64,000 bases of DNA, taken from NCBI RefSeq assembly GCF_014641945.1, contig NZ_BMIJ01000002.1, positions 340,091-404,090 of the forward strand, given 5' to 3'. This DNA comes from Marinobacterium zhoushanense. GTDB taxonomy: Bacteria; Pseudomonadota; Gammaproteobacteria; Pseudomonadales; Balneatricaceae. The position numbers were made by a program, and so were the translations under genes. Positions 44,902 through 53,426 of the stretch are shown here, in pieces; position 1 is the stretch's first letter; every line of letters begins with the position of its first letter. The notes beneath the pieces are model-generated. The model did no database searches, was not told where the DNA came from, and was given only the letters and a program-made list of their open reading frames with translations.

Positions 44902-46803
44902 TCAAATATGTACTAATTTTCCATTCCTCATTTTTTGCAGATAGTTCAATCCAATCAAAACTGACAGCGTTAAAAGGCATACTAACCAGGATGTAGACCC
45001 TACCCAAAATGCCAAGATGCCAACAGCAAACGCGACCAAACGAAGAAGTGAACTTACTACGCCAGACCAATATCCAACCAAGCTAATAGAGAGAAGAAAC
45101 ACACCAACAGAACCTGCGAGTACTGCTTGCACTATCTCCAAAGTTCCTCCCTGCATAAGGAAGGCGTCATTAAAAACAAAAACAAATGGGATCAGATACG
45201 CAATCACAGCAAACCGGAGTGCATAGAATGCAGTCGACCAGGGTCCTGAACCCGCAATGGATACAGCCACAAAAACCGCGAGACACACTGGTGGAGTAAG
45301 GAACGACAGCGTACCGAAGTAGAAAACAAACATATGAGCAGCAAGTTCATTCACCCCAACCTGAGTGAGTGCTGGTCCCACAAGAATCACCAGAATGATG
45401 TAAGTAGCAGTCACGGGGACACCCATTCCGAGCACTATGCAACCTACAGCGGCAAACATAAGTAGCAGCCAAACATTGCCTCCGGCCAAAGTGACCAAGT
45501 TTTGGGATAGGCTCGACCCCAACCCAGTCAAGCCCAGGCAACCCACCACCAAGCCAGCAACCGCACACATCACAGCAATGAATACAACCGCCTCACCAGC
45601 GACCGAGAGCACTTTCAAATATTGGGTGAAGGCTCTACGCATTCTCGGCACCAGCAGACTAATTGCAGCTGTTGCCGCCGTTGCAGCAAAAGCAGAACTT
45701 TCTGGACTCTGCATGAGGCCGAACAGCACATATAGCAACACAGCAAAAGAAAACGCGACGGGAGCCACCTGCAATAGAGCGCTTTTCAACGGAAGCACTT
45801 CGCTACCGTGCATTGCTGAAATTCCGCTTTTCCCAGCCTCTAAGTCGACCTGTAAATATACACATAGGTAGAACAAAAGTGCCGGGATAGCTGCGGCTAT
45901 AGCGATCGCGCTATATGGGACACCTAAAAACTCCGCCATCAAAAAGCCGGTCGCAGCCATAACCGGAGGTAGAACAAGCCCTCCTGTAGAAGCAACTGCT
46001 TCTATAGCGCCGGCCTTAGCACCGGTATAACCAACTTTCTTCATCATAGGAATGGTGATCATTCCTGTCGTTGCAACGTTAGCTGAAGCACTGCCTGACA
46101 ACGAACCAAAAAGGGCACTAGATAGAACCGCGACTTTAGCCGGTCCTCCTCGCCGCTTACCCATAAGCGCGAATGAAAAATTCGAAATAGCATCGCCCCC
46201 GCCAACCATGAACAACACCTGCCCAAAAAGAACAAAAGCAGTAACGATGGTTGCAGCAACATAAAGCGGAGTACCGAGAACCGCATCAGTGCCTAAAAAG
46301 TTGTATATCAGAAGTCGCTCGAATGGTATCGAACGCGTCTCAAACATACCGGATAAATAATGCCCAAAGAATGCATAGGCCAATGCAACCAAGGCAACAA
46401 TTACCATTGTCAATCCAGCTAATCGACGCGCAGCCTCCAATAAAACAAACAAACCGATGGCACTCAAAATAGTTTTATCAATGGTAATCAAACCCATCAT
46501 TTCAATCATTTCGTGGTACCAAATCGCGGTATAACCGCCTACCCCCAATGTAGCTAGAATTAAAATCACGTCGTACCAAGGTACTTTAGATTTATCCGCA
46601 TTTTGGGTTGCCGGCTTGATCATGAAGGTCAGCATCAGACATAGAGTGAGAAAAAACGCTAAGAACTGTTCTTTGTATATGATCAGCCCAAACTCAGGCA
46701 GCAAGCGCAAAGCGTAAACTACTGCTGACAAGGGGACCATTGCTGCCATAACTACCAGCAGACTGGCGGATGGCCCAGAAAGTGTTCGCCTATCAGAGTT
46801 CAT
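44902..46803 (-). CDS. TRAP transporter fused membrane protein (small plus large subunit)
   Basis: The 633-aa inner-membrane protein fuses the 4-helix and 12-helix TRAP subunits, the form always paired with TAXI binding proteins. The large domain carries MVGGGDAISNFSFALMGKRRGGPAKVAVLSS (in part: GGDAISNFSFALMGKRRGG), GSASANVATTGMITIPMMKK and a conserved LGMGVPVTATYIILVIL. It would import an organic anion using the sodium or proton gradient. The start at 46803 has GGGAG upstream. Confidence 0.88.
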   Translation of the reverse strand: MNSDRRTLSGPSASLLVVMAAMVPLSAVVYALRLLPEFGLIIYKEQFLAFFLTLCLMLTFMIKPATQNADKSKVPWYDVILILATLGVGGYTAIWYHEMIEMMGLITIDKTILSAIGLFVLLEAARRLAGLTMVIVALVALAYAFFGHYLSGMFETRSIPFERLLIYNFLGTDAVLGTPLYVAATIVTAFVLFGQVLFMVGGGDAISNFSFALMGKRRGGPAKVAVLSSALFGSLSGSASANVATTGMITIPMMKKVGYTGAKAGAIEAVASTGGLVLPPVMAATGFLMAEFLGVPYSAIAIAAAIPALLFYLCVYLQVDLEAGKSGISAMHGSEVLPLKSALLQVAPVAFSFAVLLYVLFGLMQSPESSAFAATAATAAISLLVPRMRRAFTQYLKVLSVAGEAVVFIAVMCAVAGLVVGCLGLTGLGSSLSQNLVTLAGGNVWLLLMFAAVGCIVLGMGVPVTATYIILVILVGPALTQVGVNELAAHMFVFYFGTLSFLTPPVCLAVFVAVSIAGSGPWSTAFYALRFAVIAYLIPFVFVFNDAFLMQGGTLEIVQAVLAGSVGVFLLSISLVGYWSGVVSSLLRLVAFAVGILAFWVGSTSWLVCLLTLSVLIGLNYLQKMRNGKLVHI

Positions 46804-46916
46804 GCCCCACTCCCAACTTCACGCCCGACAGCCTAAAGAATGACCAGAAATACCGCGGCTTCACCCTAGAAGCATAGACTTCTACAGAATACATAACGCC
46901 CCTTGTTTTCATTTTA

Positions 46917-46945
46917 GTAATTTTTATTACGATATTGAAATTATC
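46917..46945. promoter_or_regulatory. Tandem palindromes between the TRAP and IclR genes
   Basis: GTAATTTTTATTAC (46917-46930, GTAAT/ATTAC) is followed at once by GATATTGAAATTATC (46931-46945, GATA/TATC). They lie in the 350-bp divergent gap between the TRAP permease and the IclR regulator, a natural place for the operator. The rest of the gap (46804-47153) shows no ORF. Confidence 0.4.
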
Positions 46946-47153
46946 ATCGCGAAATTTGATTGTCAAGCAGAGTCCGGCCTCGGCTTCTATGAGATGAATC
47001 AAAGTCACGAATGTTAGGCAGGGGCAACTACAGGAATCTACTAACAAATTAGGTCACATCGAAAAACGCTATGCGTTCAACCTAGAAGGATATCTATGAG
47101 CTGTGTCATCATTACCCTAGCGATGAAACAGAAAGGTTCAATAAGGACAGGAC

Positions 47154-47924
47154 ATGAACGCCCCAAGCGTCGACAAAAATTCAGATAGAGCCCAATCACT
47201 TCACAAAGGATTGTTGGTACTACAAAGCTTTTCTGATGGCCGAGCTGAAATGACGCTGAGTGAAGTCGCAGAAAACGTAGGACTGAATTTAGCTACAACT
47301 AGACGTTTTCTATTGACGTTGGTTGACCTCGGTTACTTATCGGTAGCAGGCAAACGCTATAGCCTTACGCCCAAAGTACTGACGCTTGGGTACAATTACC
47401 TATCTAATCTACCTTGGTGGCAATTAGCCAATCCTGTTGCTGAGGATATTTCACGAAGGCTTAACGAATCGTGCTCGATCGGGGTACTTTCAAAAGACCA
47501 ACTGATAATCGTCGCTCGAGCTCAGGGCCCGAGAGAATTGAACATTAACCTAAGTCCTGGACGAGTAGTCCCTGTACACACAGTAAGTATTGGCCGAGTA
47601 TTGCTTGCAGAGCTTAGTGATGAAGAAATCAGTACCTTTTTTTTGCGCAATCCTCCGGTCGCTCTTACTCCTTACACCATCACTGATGTGGACCAAATCC
47701 GAGAAGCATTGACCCAAGTGAAACAGCAAGGCTATGCGGTAGTGGATCAAGAATTGGATATTGGTTTACTAGCAATAGCAGTACCAATTCGTGACAGTCG
47801 AGGTATCGCTGTTGCAGCCATTGGAGTCAGTACACAAACCGAACGCCAATCCCGTGAAGAATTGCTCAGAGTGGTGTTACCTATATTACAAGATGGAGCG
47901 AAGAGGATTGGGTACGCGGTTTGA
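47154..47924 (+). CDS. IclR-family transcriptional regulator
   Basis: A 256-aa regulator: winged HTH at about residues 17-75 (ALSEVAENVGLNLATTRRFL in family form; here MTLSEVAENVGLNLATTRRF) and an IclR effector domain (about 90-250, with IGVLSKDQLIIVARAQG and AIAVPIRDSRGIAVAAIGVS). The ATG has AAGGACAGGAC before it. It is divergent from the TRAP and dioxygenase genes. IclR proteins such as PcaR, PobR and TphR control aromatic acid genes, which fits the neighbours. Effector unknown. Confidence 0.9.
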   Translation: MNAPSVDKNSDRAQSLHKGLLVLQSFSDGRAEMTLSEVAENVGLNLATTRRFLLTLVDLGYLSVAGKRYSLTPKVLTLGYNYLSNLPWWQLANPVAEDISRRLNESCSIGVLSKDQLIIVARAQGPRELNINLSPGRVVPVHTVSIGRVLLAELSDEEISTFFLRNPPVALTPYTITDVDQIREALTQVKQQGYAVVDQELDIGLLAIAVPIRDSRGIAVAAIGVSTQTERQSREELLRVVLPILQDGAKRIGYAV

Positions 47925-48176
47925 GGCTTAGACGTGTCCCCGTTTCGGGGCAAGTCCAAGCCGCAGTATAAAGTGACATGACAATCTGTGTAAATTTTGT
48001 CAGCGAGAACAAGCTCACCTGTGCGAAATTGGTGGGTATATCTGCCAAAGCACCGCCAGGTGTTGATCAGCGCGCAAAAATGATCAGGTTTCCGGGGTTT
48101 TCAGCGTCGAAAATTGACCACCCCGGAGTGTGTGCAACCATCCAGCCCTTTGGCTGGAGAACCTGGGGTGTTAATC

Positions 48177-49679
48177 ATGGAAAGCGTGCTGAAAATACGG
48201 CGCATGCATCAGGTCGACGGTCTCTCGGTCAGTGCCATCGCCCGGCAGCTCAACCTGTCTCGCAATACCGTGCGCAAATACCTGCGCCAAACCCTCTCTA
48301 AACCGCCAGCCTACCGTCGGGAACAGCCGGCCAAGCCCAAGCTCGGTGAATTTGAAGCGATCCTCGGTGACTGGCTGGAAGCCGACAGCAAGCTACCCAA
48401 GCGCCTTCGTCGCAGCGCCACACGACTGCATGAGGATCTTCAACGCCAGGGCTACGCAGGTGCTTATGACAGCGTTCAGCGCTTCGTTAAACGCTGGAAG
48501 GCACTGCCTGCCTTAAAGGGTGCCTACGTTCCGCTGGCGTTCAATCCCGCTGAGGCTTACCAGTTCGACTGGAGCGAGGAGGAGGTCGAACTCGATGGCA
48601 GTGTGCAGCGTCTCAAGGTCGCCCACTTTCGCCTGGTGTACAGTCGGATGCCCTTCGTCATCGCCTTTCCCCGCGAAACCCAGGAGATGGTCTTTGCCGC
48701 TCACGATGCGGCCTTTGCCTACTGGGGAGGCGTGACCCATCGGGGTATCTACGACAACCTGAAGACCTGTGTCGATGCGGTGCTGTCCGGTAAGGAACGG
48801 CGCTTCAATGCTCGCTTCCTGATGTTGATGAGCCACTACCTGATCGAGCCGGAGGCTTGCACGCCCGCTGCGGGCTGGGAGAAGGGACAGGTCGAGAAGC
48901 AGGTGCAGGATGTCCGTCGTCGGTGCTTTACGCCTCGACGCAAAGCCAAAGACCTGTGCGCGCTCAATCAGCAATTACAGGCCGAGGTGGAGCAGCATGC
49001 TCGACAACATCCGCATCCCCAACAGCCGGAACTGACGGTCTGGCAAACGTTTGAAGCCGAGTGTCAGCAACTTCGTCCGTTGGCGGCACCGTTCAATGGT
49101 TATGTTGAGCGTGAGGTCCGTGCCGATAGCACCTGCCTGGTACGCTTCGATCGCAACGCGTATAGCGTCGACAGCCGTTATGCCAACCGGCACGTCACCC
49201 TGCGTGTGTTCGCGGACCGGCTGGTCGTGATGGCCGAAGGCCAACAGATAGCGGATCATCCCCGACTATTTGGTCGCAACAAAACCCAATACAACCCGTG
49301 GCATTACTTGGCGCTGTTGGAGCGCAAGCCCGGTGCGCTGAGGAACGGTGCTCCGTTCCAGACTTGGGCGTTGCCGGAATCGGTTGTACGGGTTCAACGG
49401 CTGTTGTTGAACCGCAAAGGAGGTGACCGGGATATGGTCAGCTTGCTGCTGGCTGCGCAGCAGGACGGCCTGGATGCGCTGGAGGCAGCTTGTCGCAAGG
49501 CACTTGAGAACCCCAGCGTGACCGCGGCGCTGGTGCTCAACCAGTTGCAGCGACTGCGTCAACCAGAGGTCGCCACTCGCGCCATCGACACCCAGGTTAT
49601 CCCCTTATCGGTGGTCCCGGTGGCCAACTGCGCGCGCTACGACCAGCTGCGTAAAGGAGGGCGTCATGCAGATCACTGA
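48177..49679 (+). CDS. istA: IS21-family transposase IstA
   Basis: The 500-aa transposase has an N-terminal HTH ([20 protein letters not shown]) and an rve-type DDE core: Asp in [10 protein letters not shown], Asp in [13 protein letters not shown] and Glu in [13 protein letters not shown]. The ATG at 48177 ([12 protein letters not shown]) is the family start. It overlaps istB by 14 bp, the typical translational coupling. It appears intact. Confidence 0.95.
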   Translation: MESVLKIRRMHQVDGLSVSAIARQLNLSRNTVRKYLRQTLSKPPAYRREQPAKPKLGEFEAILGDWLEADSKLPKRLRRSATRLHEDLQRQGYAGAYDSVQRFVKRWKALPALKGAYVPLAFNPAEAYQFDWSEEEVELDGSVQRLKVAHFRLVYSRMPFVIAFPRETQEMVFAAHDAAFAYWGGVTHRGIYDNLKTCVDAVLSGKERRFNARFLMLMSHYLIEPEACTPAAGWEKGQVEKQVQDVRRRCFTPRRKAKDLCALNQQLQAEVEQHARQHPHPQQPELTVWQTFEAECQQLRPLAAPFNGYVEREVRADSTCLVRFDRNAYSVDSRYANRHVTLRVFADRLVVMAEGQQIADHPRLFGRNKTQYNPWHYLALLERKPGALRNGAPFQTWALPESVVRVQRLLLNRKGGDRDMVSLLLAAQQDGLDALEAACRKALENPSVTAALVLNQLQRLRQPEVATRAIDTQVIPLSVVPVANCARYDQLRKGGRHADH

Positions 49680-50403
49680 GATCCACGCACGCCTGAAGGC
49701 GCTGAAACTGTTTGGCATGGCCTCTCGCTGTGACGAACTGCTGCACAAACCGGAGCGTCATACGCCGCCACCGGAGGTCTGGCTTCGACACCTGATCGAA
49801 GCCGAAGAAACCGACCGGAAAGCCCGTTCGATCCGCTATCAGATGGGTATTGCCAAGTTCCCGCTGGCACGGGACCTGGATGGTTTTAACTTCGACGAAG
49901 CTCTGGTTGAACAAGGACAGATCGAAGCCCTGTACCAGGGGCAGTTCATGGCGCAGGCCCATAACCTGCTGCTCGTGGGTGGCACCGGAACGGGCAAAAC
50001 CCACCTGGCTATCGCCATCGGGCGTCATGCCGTTCGTCAGGGAAAGCGGGTTCGGTTCTTCAGTGTGGTGGATCTGGTCAACCAACTGGAACTGGAGAAA
50101 GCGGCGGGGCGATCAGGTCAGATCGCCAATCGGTTGCTGAACGTGGACGCGGTGATCCTGGATGAACTGGGCTATCTGCCCTTTGCCGCCTCCGGCGGAG
50201 CCTTACTGTTCCACCTGATCAGCAAACTCTACGAACGGACCAGCTTGATCCTAACGACCAACCTCGACTTCGGAGAATGGGTACAGGTGTTTGGCGATGA
50301 GAAGATGACCACTGCCATGCTGGATCGCATCACCCATCACTGCGAAATCATCGAGACCGGCAACGAGTCATATCGGTTCCGGAAACGACTACAAAAGGGC
50401 TAA
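49666..50403 (+). CDS. istB: IS21-family helper ATPase IstB
   Basis: A 245-aa AAA+ ATPase related to DnaC, which assists IstA in target choice. Walker A is [15 protein letters not shown] (near residue 105), Walker [12 protein letters not shown]. Start [14 protein letters not shown] lies within the end of istA. Intact. Confidence 0.95.
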   Translation: MQITEIHARLKALKLFGMASRCDELLHKPERHTPPPEVWLRHLIEAEETDRKARSIRYQMGIAKFPLARDLDGFNFDEALVEQGQIEALYQGQFMAQAHNLLLVGGTGTGKTHLAIAIGRHAVRQGKRVRFFSVVDLVNQLELEKAAGRSGQIANRLLNVDAVILDELGYLPFAASGGALLFHLISKLYERTSLILTTNLDFGEWVQVFGDEKMTTAMLDRITHHCEIIETGNESYRFRKRLQKG

Positions 50404-50631
50404 CTGACCTGGTCAAAATTGGCCGATGAAACCTGGTCAATTTTCAACGCTGATTGACAGATACGGAGAAGTGGTCGAAATCTTGGCGTATGAGTAACTG
50501 GTAGAGATGTGTATCGAACTTCATGTGCTGCTAGCTGGCCCTGTGACTGGGAGGTCAATCAAGTTGATTACTGATATCCGTATCCTGTCCGAACAGAAAT
50601 TTTCAATAGAGTTTGAAATCACATAATAAGA

Positions 50632-50676
50632 TGTCCCTAATATGGGGACATTGTAGCGCGTCCCTAAGATAGGGAC
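50632..50676 (+). promoter_or_regulatory. Double operator before the small XRE gene
   Basis: Two near-identical palindromes, TGTCCCTAATATGGGGACA (50632-50650) and GTCCCTAAGATAGGGAC (50660-50676), have centres 27 bp apart. The second ends one base before the ATG of the XRE gene. The GTCCCTA-N3-TAGGGAC pattern right over the start is what an autorepressing XRE protein would use. The preceding 170 bp up to the IS21 end hold nothing I recognise. Confidence 0.7.
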
Positions 50677-50677
50677 A

Positions 50678-50956
50678 ATGGATAAGTCGACAAAGAATTC
50701 TCGTTACGCCCAGCTCATTGAATGGCTGCGGCAAGAACGCATCAATCGAGGCCTGACGGTAAGGGATGTCGGAAAGCTGATTGATGAGCCGTTTCAGTTT
50801 GTAAGCAAAGTGGAGAACATTGAACGCAAGCTCAATGTGTATGAGTTCGTTCAATATTGTGAGGCCTTGGGAATGGACCCCAAAGAAGGCATTAAGTTAA
50901 TCGAATCAACAAAAGCCGGTCCAGTTGCCAATGAGGATCAACTATCTGAGAACTGA
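50678..50956 (+). CDS. Small XRE-family DNA-binding protein
   Basis: A 92-aa protein made almost entirely of a Cro/CI-type HTH (YAQLIEWLRQERINRGLTVR, DVGKLIDEPFQFVSKVENIE). The double palindrome that abuts its start codon suggests it represses its own gene. No partner toxin or adjacent target gene is visible; the frame after it is a 706-bp region with an XRE relic. The start at 50678 lacks a conventional ribosome site, so translation may rely on GGGAC or be leaderless. Confidence 0.75.
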   Translation: MDKSTKNSRYAQLIEWLRQERINRGLTVRDVGKLIDEPFQFVSKVENIERKLNVYEFVQYCEALGMDPKEGIKLIESTKAGPVANEDQLSEN

Positions 50957-51092
50957 CAGCGGACGAAGTAGTCTTCCTGTTGATTCTTAGATAAACAGCC
51001 AGTCGCTATGGATGACATTCCCAATACAGCCGCTCGCTGAGTCTGCCCTGCATTAGTACTTATCATCTGTGTTGAATATTTGGATGCAATGA

Positions 51093-51227
51093 GCGAGACA
51101 CAAGGAAATCGGCTTATCCAAAGACAACCTGACCCTGAATGCGGGTATCGATAGAAGCCATATCGGACATATCGAGAGAGGTGAGGTTGACCTCACCTTT
51201 GAGAATCTTTACAAGCTCGCAGCCTGA
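51093..51227 (+). pseudogene. Relic of a second XRE-family regulator
   Basis: This 45-codon stretch without a start codon encodes EIGLSKDNLTLNAGIDRSHI followed by GHIERGEVDLTFENLYKLAA and a stop, clearly the second half of a Cro/CI HTH domain. The N-terminal half is missing or frameshifted: an in-frame TGA lies directly upstream at 51090. It is a decayed gene, unlike the intact XRE gene at 50678. Confidence 0.65.
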
Positions 51228-51662
51228 CTAGACTAGCCTCCTCGGGATTCGTTGCCCTGAAGCGTTCCTTCTAAGGCACCGCCACCCCGAAGCTAAACCT
51301 CAGCCGCTCACTTAATTCAATGTGACTATCCCAGCTACTCGGTAATCAGGAACCAAGTAGAGACCGCTTTGTGTCTTAAGGAGTGGCCCAAGCCCTGTTC
51401 GACAGGTAAGCAAGATAGAAAAGTTATCTTTTATTTCGTTCCATTCTTATTGTACGCTGCACGATGATTGGATCGTTCCAAAATCTTTTTTTTAAGAGAA
51501 AAAGCCCCGAATATGATATATTCTGGAACTACTCAGTCAAATACGATGTCGAATTACTGAAAATAAGGCTACTTAAATGATTGATTACCAGAAGTTTTTG
51601 CCAGCCACGTCGTGCGCCATGGAACGAATTTTTCTGTATTATATGTAAGGAAACACACAGGC
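51228..51662. other. Right end of the island and pilD leader region
   Basis: No gene is supported in these 435 bp. They contain four GTTCCA hexamers (51438, 51475 on the + strand; 51524, 51620 on the - strand), the proposed right attachment repeat at 51474-51483, and a T-rich run. The sequence from about 51484 should be the native leader of pilD. Since pilD is cut off from pilBC, a promoter must lie here; AATATGATATATTC near 51510 could serve as a -10 region but this is weak. Confidence 0.45.
51474..51483 (+). repeat. Proposed right attachment repeat
   Basis: CGTTCCAAAA repeats the ten bases at 28531-28540 in direct orientation, 180 bp upstream of pilD. A second GTTCCA with the longer match GTTCCATTCTT lies at 51438 and also occurs at 28596. 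The repeat is short, so it is a candidate only. Confidence 0.5.
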
Positions 51663-52529
51663 TTGTCTTCAGTAATCGATCTATTGGCTCAACCGGGGCT
51701 CACTACAGCCGTAGTGGCCCTTATTCTCTCTTTGATGGTCGGCAGCTTTCTGAACGTGGTGATCTACCGACTCCCGGTGATGATGGAGCGTGAATGGCAA
51801 GCCCAGCTTGCCGAGGATGATCAGACCGAGCAGGCGGGAGAGCCATTCAACCTCGCAGTCCCCGCCTCTCGCTGCGGCAACTGTGGTCACTTGATCCGCT
51901 GGTATGAAAATATCCCGCTGCTCAGCTATCTCGCGCTCAGAGGCAGGTGCAGCGGATGCGGCACCTCTATATCCCTGCGCTACCCGGCCGTAGAGCTACT
52001 GACCGGTATACTGGGTGGCTTTATCGGCTGGCAGCTCGGGCTGGACTTGGCAGGTGCCGGGCTGCTCACGCTAACCTGGGTTCTAATCGCCCTGACTTTC
52101 ATCGATATCGACCACCAACTTTTGCCCGACCGACTGACACTCCCCCTGCTGTGGCTTGGATTATTGTTTAACACCCAAGGTACCTTCACCTCCATTGAGC
52201 ACGCGGTTTACGGCGCTGCCGCGGGATATCTGGTGCTCTGGAGCGTGTACTGGATCTTCAAGCTACTAACCGGCAAGGAGGGGATGGGCTATGGTGATTT
52301 TAAGCTGTTGGCGGCAATCGGCGCCTGGGGTGGGTTTGAGGTTCTGCCACTGACGATTCTGTTATCATCCGTGGTCGGTGTCGCACTAGCCCTCACCTTG
52401 ATGGCAGCCAAGCGGCATCAGGCAGCCAACCCTTTGCCCTTCGGCCCCTATCTCGCCATCGCAGGATGGATAGCGCTGATCTGGGGCACTCGTATTAATG
52501 AGTGGTACCTGGGTATGCTACTCGTCTGA
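51663..52529 (+). CDS. pilD: Prepilin peptidase and N-methyltransferase
   Basis: The 288-aa inner-membrane aspartic protease cleaves and methylates type IV prepilins. It has the zinc-binding tetracysteine loop (CGNCGHLIRWYENIPLLSYL then CSGCG), catalytic Asp in LTFIDIDHQLLPD and the GYGDFKL motif, with about seven membrane helices. I start at TTG 51663 (SSVIDLLAQPGLTTA after Met), giving family length, with TAAGGAAA 11 bases upstream; a GTG at 51612 is in frame but beyond the family N-terminus. It belongs with pilBC but is separated by the island. Confidence 0.93.
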   Translation: MSSVIDLLAQPGLTTAVVALILSLMVGSFLNVVIYRLPVMMEREWQAQLAEDDQTEQAGEPFNLAVPASRCGNCGHLIRWYENIPLLSYLALRGRCSGCGTSISLRYPAVELLTGILGGFIGWQLGLDLAGAGLLTLTWVLIALTFIDIDHQLLPDRLTLPLLWLGLLFNTQGTFTSIEHAVYGAAAGYLVLWSVYWIFKLLTGKEGMGYGDFKLLAAIGAWGGFEVLPLTILLSSVVGVALALTLMAAKRHQAANPLPFGPYLAIAGWIALIWGTRINEWYLGMLLV

Positions 52530-52566
52530 TCTTGCCTTACCTGACTTGCTTCTAGCAGACTCGGAT

Positions 52567-52779
52567 TTAATGGAGCTTAGGCGTGAATACCTGCTCTTCC
52601 GCCTCTAAACCGGTGCTGTAGTCATCCAGGCTCGGCTCTACCGGAATCTGATACCCTTCGCTCGCCCACTCCCCCAGATCAATCAAACGGCAGCGTTTGC
52701 TGCAGAAGGGTCGATAGCTGTTTTCCGGGCTGTAAAGGGTCGGTTTGCCGCACTGAGGACAGTTGATAGTTTTGGTCAT
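52567..52779 (-). CDS. yacG: Zinc-ribbon DNA gyrase inhibitor YacG
   Basis: A 70-aa protein with the zinc ribbon [12 protein letters not shown] and [19 protein letters not shown] (Cys-x2-Cys, Cys-x3-Cys). YacG binds GyrB and inhibits gyrase in E. coli. Start at 52779 ([11 protein letters not shown]). It lies 44 bp downstream of coaE, as in relatives, and converges with pilD. Confidence 0.93.
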   Translation of the reverse strand: MTKTINCPQCGKPTLYSPENSYRPFCSKRCRLIDLGEWASEGYQIPVEPSLDDYSTGLEAEEQVFTPKLH

Positions 52780-52823
52780 AACTCGTTCTTTAACGCTCAC
52801 TGCTTGTTATTTAACACGTACTC

Positions 52824-53426
52824 TCAACCTGCTTGCTTCAGCAAAGCATGATGAACACGCTCGACCTGCGCACGCAGTGCCGCCAAGTCTCCGCTGTTGT
52901 CTATAAGATAGTCGGCACGAGCGCACCTGGCCTGTCGACTCATTTGCGCGGCCAGGATTCGCTCAACCTGCTCCCGATCAACAGCGTCCCGGGCAAGGGT
53001 TCGCTCCACTTGGGTCTGCTCATCCACATCGACGACAATGACTTGCTCAACCAACTGCGCCTGTCCGCTCTCGATCAACAGTGGCGACACCAGTATCAGA
53101 TAAACCGCGCCTGACTGAGACATACGCTCGATAATACGATCCCGTATCAATGGATGAAGCAGTCCCTCAAGCCAGGCTTTTTCACTGCTGTCGTTGAAGA
53201 TAATCTCGCGCAGGCAAGCACGATTCAGACCGCCATCGGACATCAGGATATCGGTACCGAAGTGCTCGGCGATGCAGTTCAGCGCTGGCTCCCCCGGCTG
53301 CACAACCTCTCGGGCAATGAGATCGGCATCGATGATCGGTACGCCCAGTTCGGCAAACAGAGCCGTCGCAGCGCTTTTGCCGCTGCCGATCCCACCGGTC
53401 AAACCCACTTTCAGCGGTGCACTCAT
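52824..53426 (-). CDS. coaE: Dephospho-CoA kinase
   Basis: The 200-aa enzyme phosphorylates dephospho-CoA in the last step of CoA synthesis. P-loop GLTGGIGSGKSAAT is at residues 7-20, followed by VPIIDADLIAREVVQPGEPA. Start at 53426 (MSAPLKVGLTGG) overlaps the upstream Nudix gene by 4 bp; the longer open frame is that gene's antisense-free overlap region without similarity. Confidence 0.94.
   Translation of the reverse strand: MSAPLKVGLTGGIGSGKSAATALFAELGVPIIDADLIAREVVQPGEPALNCIAEHFGTDILMSDGGLNRACLREIIFNDSSEKAWLEGLLHPLIRDRIIERMSQSGAVYLILVSPLLIESGQAQLVEQVIVVDVDEQTQVERTLARDAVDREQVERILAAQMSRQARCARADYLIDNSGDLAALRAQVERVHHALLKQAG

Larger units (their letters stand above)
48061..50459 (+). mobile_element. 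IS21-family insertion sequence
   Basis: The element of about 2.4 kb carries istA and istB. The left end begins TGTTGATCAGCGCGCAAAAA and the right end, read inward, TGTCAATCAGCGTTGAAAAT; these align well and start with TGT. Further copies of the end motif lie inside (TCAGCGTCGAAAATTGACCA near 48101), the multiple terminal repeats usual in IS21. No direct duplication of the flanks is seen (CCGCCAGG left, GATACGGA right), so a recombination or deletion may have occurred beside it. The 136 bp between iclR and this element hold only a CCCCG/CGGGG hairpin. Confidence 0.88.
28531..51483. mobile_element. Genomic island separating pilC from pilD
   Basis: About 23 kb of foreign-looking DNA lies between pilC and pilD, which are adjacent in related genomes. 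It starts with a four-gene tyrosine-recombinase module and carries an H-NS-like gene, an IS1380 and an IS21 element, an aromatic-acid oxidation and uptake cluster, and XRE remnants. Its cargo is visibly more AT-rich than the pil, dmp and fts genes. The limits given are a proposed 10-bp direct repeat (CGTTCCAAAA) at 28531-28540 and 51474-51483. GTTCCA, on either strand, occurs three times in 28532-28711 and four times in 51438-51625, far above chance. The exact ends are inference. Confidence 0.7.
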
